DNA from: Marinilabiliales bacterium
Lineage (GTDB): Bacteria > Bacteroidota > Bacteroidia > Bacteroidales > SZUA-534
NCBI GenBank assembly: GCA_003512955.1
Contig: DOTG01000002.1
Location: 1-49,620, forward strand
Reading direction: 5' to 3'
Length of the DNA stretch: 49,620 nucleotides
The notes below the pieces were generated by a model. The model was given only the letters and a program-made list of their open reading frames with translations. It was not told the origin of the DNA and did not search any database. Made by a program: the position numbers and the translations under genes. This document shows positions 7,597 through 16,697 of the stretch, in pieces; positions within the stretch are counted from its first letter, which is position 1; each line of letters opens with the position of its first letter.

Positions 7597-9267
7597 TTAT
7601 TCAATAATTATTTTTTGAGTAGCTGTTCTGAAATTTTGCTCAACTTTAATGTAATACATACCGGCCTGTAAGTTTTGAACATCAAATGTGGCGGTTAAGT
7701 TTTCGGTAGAAATCTGTTTAGCTATCCGCCCCAATTGGTCGTAAACCATAACTTTTGATAATCCCTGATTTTCGAATTCAACAGTTAACGAAGATTGAAC
7801 CGGATTGGGATAAACCCTCATTGATAAAGCATCGGAATAGATGGTCGATTCATGAATTGCTGTAACCATACTAAAGGTAACATATAATTTAGGAACACGT
7901 TCTGCATGGTTGGCGCCGTCGCCACCCTCTTCGGGATCGGCAATGTTTTCGAACGATTCCCATTCACGGGCATTCTCAAATTCAGTAACTCCCTGGTTTT
8001 CGCCCGATACAATAAAGGCAATAGCATTACCCGATGTCCAACCGGAACGGTTAACAATTTCCTGAACAATGCTTTTTAATTCAGGAGTTTTGTGAGTAGT
8101 CCACAATCCCCATTCTTCAGCTACATCCCATTTTACTGTAGCAGCGGTTTTTGTACGGGCTGTAATTAAGCTTTCCATTGTAAATGTTGGCGCATTGTCA
8201 GCAGCTTCGGCTACAATGGTAAGTTTTGCAACATCTTCCACAGTTTTAGGTTCGTGCGAAGTGATCTCTAAATAAGCAGTTTCAATTATGGCTCCTTTTG
8301 GGATGGTAACATTTTGGAAACGAAGCCCGTTTACAAGAATGTTGGCATCGCCATCGGCACCTTCCCAACCAGCATCCAAATCATCATCTATTAAGGTATC
8401 CATTTCATCGTTTTCCTGCTCGGCATCATCGGTTGAAATGCTGATGGTAATGGAGTCAATTACTACATCATTATCGTCTTCAACATAAATAAGAGTTTCA
8501 CCGGTTTTTAATATGGGAACAACCAAAGTATAAGTGGGTGCTGTATAATAAATTACCAACCGGGGAACGCGTTCTGCATGGTTAGCCCCGTCGCCACCCT
8601 CTTCGGGATCGGCTATATTTTCGAACGATTCCCATTCGCGGGCATTCTCGAATTCAGTTACTCCCTGGTTTTCACCAGAAATCATAAAAGCAATTGAATT
8701 TCCTAACGACCAACCTGAACGATCAATAATTTCCTGAACAATACTTTTTACATCAGGAGTTTTATGGGTTGTCCATAATCCCCATTCTTCAGCCACATCC
8801 CATTTTACTGTAGCAGCGGTTTTTGTACGGGCTGTAATTAAGCTTTCCATTGTAAATGTAGGTGCATTGTCAGCAGCTTCGGCTGCAATGGTAAGTTTAG
8901 CCACATCTTCTACAGTTTTGGGTTCGTGCGATGTAATTACAATAAAAGCTGAATCAATGGTTGCTCCTTGAGGAATAGTGATGTTTTGAAAACGGAGACC
9001 ATTTGTTAGAATATTCGCATCACCATCGGCACCTTCCCAACCAGCATCCAAATCATCATCAATCAAGGTATCCATTTCGTCGTTTTCCTGTTCGGCATCA
9101 TCGGTTGAAATGCTTACGGTAATGGAGTCAATTACCACGTCATTATCGTCCTCAACATAAATTAGAGTTTCACCGGTTTTAACAATTGGAATTTCCAGTT
9201 TCACATTCTGACCGAACGTAAAAATGCTTACTAGCATTACAGTTAAGATAAGTAAAGATTTTTTCAT
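7597..9267 (-). CDS. T9SS-exported surface protein with two near-identical 224-residue repeats
   Basis: The ATG at 9267 gives MKKSLLILTVMLVSIFTFGQ, a signal peptide; an upstream extension is unlikely. The mature part has two tandem copies of a beta-sandwich module, repeat period 224 residues (672 bases). Each begins with KTGETLIYVEDDNDVVIDSI and contains an acidic loop (DDAEQENDEMDTLIDDDLDAGW), GLRFQNxTIP, ITSHEPKTVEDVAKLTI, and a closing AREWESFENIADPEEGGDG. The layout resembles DNRLRE/CBM96-like surface modules, but the family is not certain. The last 75 residues are a type A T9SS sorting domain (VYPNPVQSSLTVEFENQG to QKIIIE). It lies 180 bases upstream of the TonB receptor start. The acidic loops suggest calcium binding, by inference. 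Confidence 0.8.
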   Translation of the reverse strand: MKKSLLILTVMLVSIFTFGQNVKLEIPIVKTGETLIYVEDDNDVVIDSITVSISTDDAEQENDEMDTLIDDDLDAGWEGADGDANILTNGLRFQNITIPQGATIDSAFIVITSHEPKTVEDVAKLTIAAEAADNAPTFTMESLITARTKTAATVKWDVAEEWGLWTTHKTPDVKSIVQEIIDRSGWSLGNSIAFMISGENQGVTEFENAREWESFENIADPEEGGDGANHAERVPRLVIYYTAPTYTLVVPILKTGETLIYVEDDNDVVIDSITISISTDDAEQENDEMDTLIDDDLDAGWEGADGDANILVNGLRFQNVTIPKGAIIETAYLEITSHEPKTVEDVAKLTIVAEAADNAPTFTMESLITARTKTAATVKWDVAEEWGLWTTHKTPELKSIVQEIVNRSGWTSGNAIAFIVSGENQGVTEFENAREWESFENIADPEEGGDGANHAERVPKLYVTFSMVTAIHESTIYSDALSMRVYPNPVQSSLTVEFENQGLSKVMVYDQLGRIAKQISTENLTATFDVQNLQAGMYYIKVEQNFRTATQKIIIE

Positions 9268-9301
9268 ATTTATAAAATTTAGTTTTAGCAATTTGATTTT
9301 T

Positions 9302-9333
9302 CAAAATTAGAATCTATGCCTTCGGTTGGCAAT
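9302..9333 (-). promoter_or_regulatory. Promoter of the repeat protein/phytate locus
   Basis: On the minus strand ATTG (9333-9330) is followed by 20 bases and TAATTTTG (9309-9302), an exact TANNTTTG -7 element at standard Bacteroidota spacing. The start site would be about 28 bases before the ATG at 9267. A second -7-like match, TAAGTTTG, lies farther upstream at 9438-9431 without a fitting -33 element. Confidence 0.6.
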
Positions 9334-9557
9334 AGTTAAAACATTAAGTGGGGTATAGTCATTTTAACTATATTGATATAACATTCTGAAATACAAAATC
9401 ATAAATATTAAAATGCTTGTTTGGTTTGAGCAAACTTAGGATTGGCTTAACAAATGAGTGAATAATTAAAATTGGATTAACATTTCGGTAATGTACAATG
9501 CCATTTTAATCATCAAATTGCAACTGATTTAAACAGGAACACAAACCTAGCGATTCC

Positions 9558-10196
9558 ATGCTCCAGATAATCATAGCCGACGATCATGCCGTAGTACGTA
9601 CCGGGCTCCAGTTTATTTTTGATGCAACACCCGATATGGTTTTAGCTGCCGAATGCCGGAACGGTAACGAACTTCTGGAACGGTTAAAAACCCATATCTT
9701 CGATGTGGTGATTCTGGATATTACCATGCCCGGAACCGATGCCTTTGAAGTTTTAGAACAAATAAAATCAAGCTATCCGAAGCTTCCTGTTATTGTTTTT
9801 ACCATGAATAGTGACCGGAGTTTTGCACTTAGGATGTTTAAAAAGGGAGCCGATGCGTTTATTAACAAAGAATCGTCGCCCGAGTTATTGTTACAGGCTA
9901 TCCGCACCGTTGCTCAAGGGAAAAAATTCCAAACCCAGGAACAAATTGAACTGGTGATGAACCATATTGCTGATCCTAAATCGAATGAAAACGCCAAGCA
10001 TGACAGGCTTTCGGATCGGGAATTTCAAATTTTGTGTATGTTGGCATCAGGTATGAAAAAAACCGAAATTGCTAGCAACCTCTCCATTAGCAAAAATACC
10101 GTGAACAACCACCGTAACAACATCATGAAAAAAATGGAGTTCGAAACAACGGCTGATTTGGCCCGGTACGCGGTAACCAACCATTTAATCGGGTAG
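9558..10196 (+). CDS. NarL/FixJ-type response regulator
   Basis: This 212-residue regulator has an N-terminal receiver domain with the acidic pair at residues 8-9, the phosphoacceptor Asp54 in VVILDITMPG, a conserved Thr in VIVFTMNSD and Lys in FINKESSP. The C-terminal LuxR-type helix-turn-helix covers about residues 148-195 (LSDREFQILCMLASGMKKTE, then LSISKNTVNNHRNNIMKKM). It is expected to bind DNA as a phosphorylated dimer. The kinase gene starts 10 bases downstream, so the two are almost certainly a cognate pair in one operon. The gene diverges from the phytate locus across 290 bases, which makes that locus a plausible but unproven target. Confidence 0.93.
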   Translation: MLQIIIADDHAVVRTGLQFIFDATPDMVLAAECRNGNELLERLKTHIFDVVILDITMPGTDAFEVLEQIKSSYPKLPVIVFTMNSDRSFALRMFKKGADAFINKESSPELLLQAIRTVAQGKKFQTQEQIELVMNHIADPKSNENAKHDRLSDREFQILCMLASGMKKTEIASNLSISKNTVNNHRNNIMKKMEFETTADLARYAVTNHLIG

Positions 10197-10206
10197 AAGT
10201 GTAACA

Positions 10207-12438
10207 ATGAAGGTTAAACTCATACTACTCATATTTCTATTTACCTCGCTATGGCAGGTAAATGCTCAGAAAGCAGTAAATCTGGAATATATCAGACAAC
10301 TTGCCAATACGGATTTAGAGGAAGCAAATAGCCAGATAAATCTTTGGCTAACATCAAAAAACCAAAAAATTACCGTTCACGATTCATCTGAATTGCTTTT
10401 TTTTCGGGCTTACATTTTGGTGAACCTGGGATTTATTGATTCGGCCCTGAACCTTTTCAACGAATGTGCCCATTATTCCGATAGGAACCACCAGTATTCA
10501 ATTAAAATTCTAAGTCACTGCGAGATAGGTAATATTTATTACAACTGGGGAAAATATGATAAAGCCCTGAATTATTTTTTAAAAGCCCAAAAAGAGAGTT
10601 TAATAAACAATGATATTCAAGGACAAGCCGAAGCATTGAACTATATTGGCAAGTACCACCACTCTTTGGGCAATTTTGATAAGTCGATGGAATATTTTAA
10701 TAAAGCTTTTATTTTGGCTCAACGCTACCATATAAGAGAGCTACAGGCCACATTAAAAGCAAACATCGGGAAATATTACGAAAGTATCGGCAATTACGAC
10801 GACGCCCTTTCGAACTACATGCAGGCACTAAAGCTTAAAGACAGTATCCAGAACCGGATGGTAAAAGGAACCATCTATAACCATCTGGGGAATCTGTATC
10901 AGGCTATCGGCAATTATGAGCAAAGCCTCATTTATCATAAATTGGGCCTCAATGAACGGAGGCAACTGAGATATGTAGAAGGTATCAGTAAATCCTATAA
11001 AAATATTGGCGAAGTGTATCTCGATTTAAAACTTCCAGATACTGCCATGTATTATTTTAGGCAGGCTCTTTATTTTTCAGAAAAGGTTAATTATCAAAAA
11101 GGTATCATCAAATCATTGCTTGACATAGGAGCCATTTATTTGCAAAAAAACAATTTTACAAAAGCCCGCGATTACTCCAACAAAGCATTAAAACTGGCAG
11201 CCGATATGGGATACGACAAAGGAATTATTCAGGCAAATTTTAATATCGGTCAATCGTATTTAAACGAAAATTTGTTAGCAAAGGCTGAACCCTATTTTAC
11301 TCAAAGTATGCAAATTGCTACTATGAACGGGATGAAAGAGGAAATATGCGACAATAGTTTTTCGCTGTATCAAATAACCGAAAGAACGGGCAATCCTATC
11401 AAAGCACTGGAATATCTGAAAAAATATTACGATACCAAAATGGCCATTGTTAACGAACAAACATCGAAGCATATTGCCGAGATGGAACACAGTTATGAAA
11501 TGGAACAAAAGGAAAAAGCCAATGAACTGTTACGGAAACAGAATGAAATAAATATGCTTACCATTGCCCGCAAAAACGGGTTTATCTCTTTAATTTCAAT
11601 TATTCTGGGGTTGACCCTTTTTGTGATTTTTGCCTTTTACTTACGATACACTTCGAAGCAAAAAACCAATAAACAACTGGCGTTGCTAAATACCGAAATT
11701 GTCCGCCAAAACCGCGAATTGACCCGTTTGAATGAACAGTTGAATGTGGTGAACCACGAAAAGGACAACTTTTTTTCCATTATTGCCCACGAGGTGCGAA
11801 ACCCGTTATGGTGGTTCCGGAATTTGGCCGAAACCCTTTCGGAAAATTATGACAAGATGCCGAAAGAAAAGCTGGGAAAAGCCATCCAGTCGCTCGATGA
11901 ATCGGCAAAAAATTCATTCCACCTGATGGATAATTTATTGCAGTGGTCGAAATCGCAGTTAAACCGGATGTCGTTCCACCCACAGGAATTGAATTTAACC
12001 GAACAGATTGACGAAAACCTAAAGCTTTGGAAAACAGCCGCCAATTATAAGAATATTGAGATAAGGAAAAATGCCGGATCCAATTTAAAACTTTTTGCCG
12101 ATAAGGATATGATAAACACCATTATCAGAAACCTGCTTTCGAATGCCATAAAATATACACATCCCAATGGGATTATTGAAATTGAAGCTTATCAAAAAGA
12201 TTCAACGATTTTCTTTAAAGTAAAGGATTCCGGAATTGGAATCCCAAAATCGAATCTCAAAAAATTATTTGACCCAAATCACCAGTTTTCAACTATGGGT
12301 ATCATGCAGGAAAAGGGTTCAGGAATCGGGCTTAAACTCTGTAAAGATTTTGTGGAACTTAACCATGGAACCATTGATGTGGAAAGCATCGAAAATCAGG
12401 GAACCTATTTCTGTTGCTCATTTCCAGGAATAGAATAA
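10207..12438 (+). CDS. TPR-containing sensor histidine kinase
   Basis: This 743-residue kinase starts with a signal peptide (MKVKLILLIFLFTSLWQVNA). A periplasmic array of about eight to nine TPRs covers residues 60-400, for example GNIYYNWGKYDKALNYFLKA. A coiled coil, one membrane helix (about 458-482), a second coiled coil, a HisKA domain and a HATPase domain follow. The phosphoacceptor is His528 in FSIIAHEVRNPLWW. ATP-site motifs are NTIIRNLLSNAIKYTHPNG (N box), VKDSGIGIP (G1) and GSGIGLKLC (G2). The TPRs probably sense a periplasmic or envelope protein partner; the signal is unknown. It follows the response regulator by 10 bases. Confidence 0.92.
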   Translation: MKVKLILLIFLFTSLWQVNAQKAVNLEYIRQLANTDLEEANSQINLWLTSKNQKITVHDSSELLFFRAYILVNLGFIDSALNLFNECAHYSDRNHQYSIKILSHCEIGNIYYNWGKYDKALNYFLKAQKESLINNDIQGQAEALNYIGKYHHSLGNFDKSMEYFNKAFILAQRYHIRELQATLKANIGKYYESIGNYDDALSNYMQALKLKDSIQNRMVKGTIYNHLGNLYQAIGNYEQSLIYHKLGLNERRQLRYVEGISKSYKNIGEVYLDLKLPDTAMYYFRQALYFSEKVNYQKGIIKSLLDIGAIYLQKNNFTKARDYSNKALKLAADMGYDKGIIQANFNIGQSYLNENLLAKAEPYFTQSMQIATMNGMKEEICDNSFSLYQITERTGNPIKALEYLKKYYDTKMAIVNEQTSKHIAEMEHSYEMEQKEKANELLRKQNEINMLTIARKNGFISLISIILGLTLFVIFAFYLRYTSKQKTNKQLALLNTEIVRQNRELTRLNEQLNVVNHEKDNFFSIIAHEVRNPLWWFRNLAETLSENYDKMPKEKLGKAIQSLDESAKNSFHLMDNLLQWSKSQLNRMSFHPQELNLTEQIDENLKLWKTAANYKNIEIRKNAGSNLKLFADKDMINTIIRNLLSNAIKYTHPNGIIEIEAYQKDSTIFFKVKDSGIGIPKSNLKKLFDPNHQFSTMGIMQEKGSGIGLKLCKDFVELNHGTIDVESIENQGTYFCCSFPGIE

Positions 12439-12514
12439 TTGAGATTGACACTTTTTACTTTCCATGTTTTGCGGTATATGCACCGGAGAAATCATGATAC
12501 TTGTATGTTAAGCT

Positions 12515-15202
12515 TTAAACTTTCATCCCAATGACTAATACATCATCAATTTGGCGATAGTTGCCTTTCCACTGATCAAAGCGTTGTTCGAGTTCTTTTT
12601 GCTGTTCTGCAATCTCAAGCTGATGAATATCTATCAACATTTGTTTAAAGTTTCGGGTAAACATTTTCCGTCCGTTTTCACCACCAAATTGATCGTAAAA
12701 ACCATCGGAAAAGATATAAATCAAATCACCTTTAACCAGTTCAATGACATTGTTGGTAAAGGGTTCCTCTTCCAGTAAGTGAATACCAATGGGCATCCGG
12801 TCTGCTTCATATTCCGTAAGAACCGCATCCCTGATAAGGTAAAGCGGGTTGTTGGCTCCGGCATATTGCATTTGGTCCGACCCATCGTTAAAGATGCAGA
12901 CAGCACAATCCATACCATCAGTGGTACTATCGTTGAAATCGCCGGTTTGGTGAAGGGCGCTTTTTACTTTCGTCCGTAGTTTGTTTAAAATATCGGCAGC
13001 ATCGGTAAATTGTTCTTTGTCAACAATTTCGTTTAATAAAGTGGTACCCAACATACTCATAAACGCCCCAGGAACTCCATGTCCGGTACAATCCACAGCA
13101 GCCACCACGGTTTGTTGACTGACTTTGCGTATCCAGTAAAAATCGCCACTAACAATATCGCGGGGCCTGAACATGATAAAATAATTGCTGAGCACCTCCT
13201 TTATTGCGGCATCAGGTGGCAACACCGCAGCTTGAATACGGCTGGCGTATTCAATGCTGTCGGTAATTTTTTGTTTCTGTTCTGTAATCATGTCGCGCTG
13301 CTTTTCGGCAATGTCGCGCTGTTTCGTAATTTCATTTTTTTGGTCTTCAATGGCATCGCGTTGGGCCTCGATTTCTTCTTTCTGTTGCACAATTTCCTGG
13401 TTCTTAACACCAAGCAAGGCATAAGCCTGTTTCACCCGACGGTTTTGCTGAATAATGAGGAGTGAGAAAATGGATATCAACACCAAAATAGATAAACCCG
13501 AAATGATAAAATTCTTTTGCCTCTTGTTCTTTTCCTTTTGCAGGAACAGTTCCTTTTGCCATTCACGTTCCTTTTTTTCGGTTTCGTACCTGATTTGCAT
13601 ATCGGCTATCTTTTTAATGCTCTCTGTACTCATCATCTTATCCTTTATTTTTGAATAATCGGTAAAATAAGCATAGGCCGGGGCAAACTCACCTTTTGCT
13701 GCGTGGGCTTTTGCTAAGGCAAAAAGAATATCTTTTTCCAAATCCTGAAATTGAAGTCTCTGAGAAATCTTGAGTGCATTTTGGAACAAGGCAATCCCTT
13801 CGTTAAACTTTTTCTGCTCGGTATATGTGGAACCTAAACTTAATGAGGAATTGGCAATCCCGCTTTCATCTTCAATTTCGGTGCGCATTTCGAGAGCCAT
13901 TTTAAAATATTGAACGGCTAAATCGGTTTCTTTGAATACTTTGTGCAATGTCCCAATATTGTTGAGCATGGCAGCAGCATTTTTCTGATCACCAATTTCT
14001 TTATAAATAGACAATCCTTCCTGATACTCCATCAAAGCACTATCGCGTTCGCCCAAACTACGGTAAACCAACGCCAGGTTGGTGTGCGAACGGGCAATAT
14101 ATTTCCGGTCGCCCACGGCATCGCGCAGCGATAACGAACGTTGGTAATAATCGAGCGCTTTACGGTGATTCCCTGATTGCCAGTGAACACCGCCAATAAA
14201 GTTTAACGCATCGGCTTCCAGGAATTTATCGCCCATGGCTTGATATTCCTGTAACGACAATTCATAATATTCAAGAGCCTTTTCAAAGTTTCCCAGGTCT
14301 TTATAAATTAACCCGATGTTATTCATGGTAGAAGCTATCACCTTTTTGTCGCCGGTTTTTTCGCGCATCGCCAATGCTTGCAGGTAGTTTTCCAGCGCTT
14401 TTTTATACTCCTTACTTTGCCAATATACCCCACCCAGACTATTGTAATTGGATGCCAATTGGTCAAAGTAATAGGTCTGTTTCAATAAATTGATGGATTG
14501 TTCCAGAAAGCCCTCGGCCTTGGCAAAGTTGTTCTGGTTTTTATACAATATTGCCAGGTTATTTAGTGTAGAGGCGATGCCGACAGTATCGGAAAGCTTT
14601 TCGCGGATGATCAGTGATTTTTTGTAATACATTTCAGCCGAATCGTTAAAATTCCGGTTTAGATATACATTCCCAATCTGATTCAGGGTAATGGCAATTT
14701 CGGGTTTGTTATCTTCCTGGTACCAGCAACCCAACGCCCGGTAATAGTATTCTAACGAAGTATTGTAATCTCCCAAACTTTGGCTGGCCAAACCCAGATT
14801 GTTCAATATTCTGGCTTTCTCTTCTTTTTCGCCTTGCTGCTCACGGATTTGGAGGGCGAGCGTATAAAATTGGATGGCTTGTTCATAGTCGTTTTTCCGC
14901 CAAAAAGTACCTCCCAAATAGTTGTAGGAATCGGCCTGACCCTCCTGATCGGTCAAACTTTCATAAATATCTAAGGCTTTATAATGCTGATCGATAGCCT
15001 CGTCCAGCCTTCCGGCATCGCGATAAGCTGAACCTAATTGATTTAAAAGGGTTGCCGCTTCAGTTTTAGATTTTGCTTTTTTGAGTTCGCCCTCCAACTG
15101 CTTAATATCTTTGGCACCAACAAGATAAACAAAACCAAAAAGAAACATGAAACTAATAAATTTTGCAAAGTGCATCGGTACTATTCGTTTAGGGATCATC
15201 AT
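12515..15202 (-). CDS. TPR/coiled-coil SpoIIE-type serine phosphatase, membrane anchored
   Basis: This 895-residue protein has an N-terminal signal or anchor (FAKFISFMFLFGFVYLVGA), about eleven TPRs over residues 35-500, a membrane helix at about 564-586, a coiled coil of repeated QRDxI units at 590-655, and a PP2C/SpoIIE phosphatase domain at about 690-895. Metal-site aspartates are visible in IVSGDFYW, VDCTGHGVPGAFMS, IFSDGFYDQ and QIDDVLVIG, so it should be active on phosphoserine/threonine proteins. A start at 15175 (MHFAKF) is equally possible. Its domain order, a periplasmic sensor plus cytosolic PP2C, parallels SiaA. The SiaC-like protein at 726-1103 is a candidate substrate, by inference. 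It is convergent with the kinase gene. Confidence 0.92.
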   Translation of the reverse strand: MMIPKRIVPMHFAKFISFMFLFGFVYLVGAKDIKQLEGELKKAKSKTEAATLLNQLGSAYRDAGRLDEAIDQHYKALDIYESLTDQEGQADSYNYLGGTFWRKNDYEQAIQFYTLALQIREQQGEKEEKARILNNLGLASQSLGDYNTSLEYYYRALGCWYQEDNKPEIAITLNQIGNVYLNRNFNDSAEMYYKKSLIIREKLSDTVGIASTLNNLAILYKNQNNFAKAEGFLEQSINLLKQTYYFDQLASNYNSLGGVYWQSKEYKKALENYLQALAMREKTGDKKVIASTMNNIGLIYKDLGNFEKALEYYELSLQEYQAMGDKFLEADALNFIGGVHWQSGNHRKALDYYQRSLSLRDAVGDRKYIARSHTNLALVYRSLGERDSALMEYQEGLSIYKEIGDQKNAAAMLNNIGTLHKVFKETDLAVQYFKMALEMRTEIEDESGIANSSLSLGSTYTEQKKFNEGIALFQNALKISQRLQFQDLEKDILFALAKAHAAKGEFAPAYAYFTDYSKIKDKMMSTESIKKIADMQIRYETEKKEREWQKELFLQKEKNKRQKNFIISGLSILVLISIFSLLIIQQNRRVKQAYALLGVKNQEIVQQKEEIEAQRDAIEDQKNEITKQRDIAEKQRDMITEQKQKITDSIEYASRIQAAVLPPDAAIKEVLSNYFIMFRPRDIVSGDFYWIRKVSQQTVVAAVDCTGHGVPGAFMSMLGTTLLNEIVDKEQFTDAADILNKLRTKVKSALHQTGDFNDSTTDGMDCAVCIFNDGSDQMQYAGANNPLYLIRDAVLTEYEADRMPIGIHLLEEEPFTNNVIELVKGDLIYIFSDGFYDQFGGENGRKMFTRNFKQMLIDIHQLEIAEQQKELEQRFDQWKGNYRQIDDVLVIGMKV

Positions 15203-15308
15203 GGCCTAAATTTAAGAATTATTCGGAACATGTCAACCAATTTTTTAGGAGCACCAAGATTCAGAAAGTTGACAGAAAACCATCAAACATATAAAGTTTA
15301 CAAACAGA

Positions 15309-16697
15309 TTAATGAGATTCCTCTTTAATTTCATCAACCGCCCCTTTGAATTGTCCCCTGGCTAACCTCACATTTACAACGTCACCCGTTTGAATGTGCT
15401 GTACATCTTTGAGAATTTTTCCCTGGTGGATGACGATTGAAAAACCGCGCTCAAGGATGGATTGAGGATCGGCCCATGCGGCCTTCTCAGCCAGATGTTT
15501 TAACCGTTGTTCTTGTTCTTTGATGGATTGCTGAAACCCATGTACCAGACGTTTTTGGTTCCATTGCAACCGTTCGGTTTCATGCAGCAGTAAGCTTGTG
15601 GAAAGTGTTTTAATACTTGCCGAAAACCGATCTAACTGGTTGTACCTTGACTGGTTAAATTGCCGGATGCCATGCACCAAATGCGAACTGGCTAAAACCA
15701 GCTTTTGTTGATGGATGGCCATTACCTCCTTGATGCTTGCCTGAAAAAGAAAGGAATAGTCTTGCAATTGTCGGTCTTTTGCTACCAGTTTTTGTTGCAC
15801 AAGCTCTTTCACATAGTTCAGGTTATCATCCAATTGGGATGCAAAAGCGGCTACAGATTCAATCAAAAAACCTGCCACCGCGGTTGGTGTCTTCAACCGG
15901 GTGTGAGCCACCATATCTACTACTGAATCATCGCGTTCGTGACCAATACCTGTAATCACCGGCAATGGAAACTGAGTGATGTAATAGGCCAACCCATAAT
16001 CGTCGAAACAACTCAAATCGCTTTTCGAACCTCCACCCCGCAAGAGTACCACAGCATCAAAATCTTCCATCAGCGCATAAATCTGTTCAAAGGCATTGAT
16101 GATGGATTGTGGTGCCTGATCGCCCTGCATTAATGCCGGGAAAAGGTGTGTATAAAAATCGAATCCATAGGGATTGTTCATTAATTGATCGGTAAAATCG
16201 CCAAATCCCGCGGCTGTTTCCGACGAAATAACTGCAATCCTCTGTGGTACTATTACCAGAGACAACATCTGGTTCATTTCGATTACACCATCTTCCTGAA
16301 GCTGTTTGATGACCAAGGCCCTCTTCCGCGCAATGTCACCTATGGTAAACTGGGGATCGATATCGGTAATATTCAAACTAAAACCATATACTTCATGAAA
16401 TTCCACCGAAGCTTTCACCAACACCTTTAAACCAGCCCGCAAGGTTTCGCCGGAAGTGGTTTCAAAATAGGGTTTGATCATCCGGAAAGCAAAAGTCCAA
16501 ATGGTGGCCCGGCATTTTGCAGCAATTTTATCAGTGTCGGGTTCCTTTTCAATCAGTTCCAGATAGCAATGCCCACTCCGGTTTTGGTTTATTTCGCTGA
16601 TTTCGCCCACTACCCAAACCGGAAAAGGGAAATTATTCTGCAAAGCTGTTTTTACATTCCCGGTCAACTGCGATAACGAAATGGATTCGACGCTCAT
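15309..16697 (-). CDS. xseA: Exodeoxyribonuclease VII large subunit
   Basis: The 462 residues match XseA length (about 456 in E. coli). An N-terminal OB-fold covers about 1-105 (FPVWVVGEISEINQNRSGHC YLEL). The catalytic region contains IAVISSETAAGFGDF, VVLLRGGGSKSDLSCFDDY, ITGIGHERDDSVVDMVAHTR and LKTPTAVAGFL, then a long coiled-coil segment and ILERGFSIV near the end. With XseB it degrades single-stranded DNA in both directions. Its ATG overlaps the stop of the protease gene by four bases (ATGA), so the two are translationally coupled. No xseB frame follows in the 106 bases before the phosphatase gene, so the small subunit must be encoded elsewhere. Confidence 0.95.
   Translation of the reverse strand: MSVESISLSQLTGNVKTALQNNFPFPVWVVGEISEINQNRSGHCYLELIEKEPDTDKIAAKCRATIWTFAFRMIKPYFETTSGETLRAGLKVLVKASVEFHEVYGFSLNITDIDPQFTIGDIARKRALVIKQLQEDGVIEMNQMLSLVIVPQRIAVISSETAAGFGDFTDQLMNNPYGFDFYTHLFPALMQGDQAPQSIINAFEQIYALMEDFDAVVLLRGGGSKSDLSCFDDYGLAYYITQFPLPVITGIGHERDDSVVDMVAHTRLKTPTAVAGFLIESVAAFASQLDDNLNYVKELVQQKLVAKDRQLQDYSFLFQASIKEVMAIHQQKLVLASSHLVHGIRQFNQSRYNQLDRFSASIKTLSTSLLLHETERLQWNQKRLVHGFQQSIKEQEQRLKHLAEKAAWADPQSILERGFSIVIHQGKILKDVQHIQTGDVVNVRLARGQFKGAVDEIKEESH

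Noticed and set aside
12439..12514. Terminator between the kinase and phosphatase genes
   Set aside because: No stem of useful length with a T-run was found in this 76-base convergent gap.
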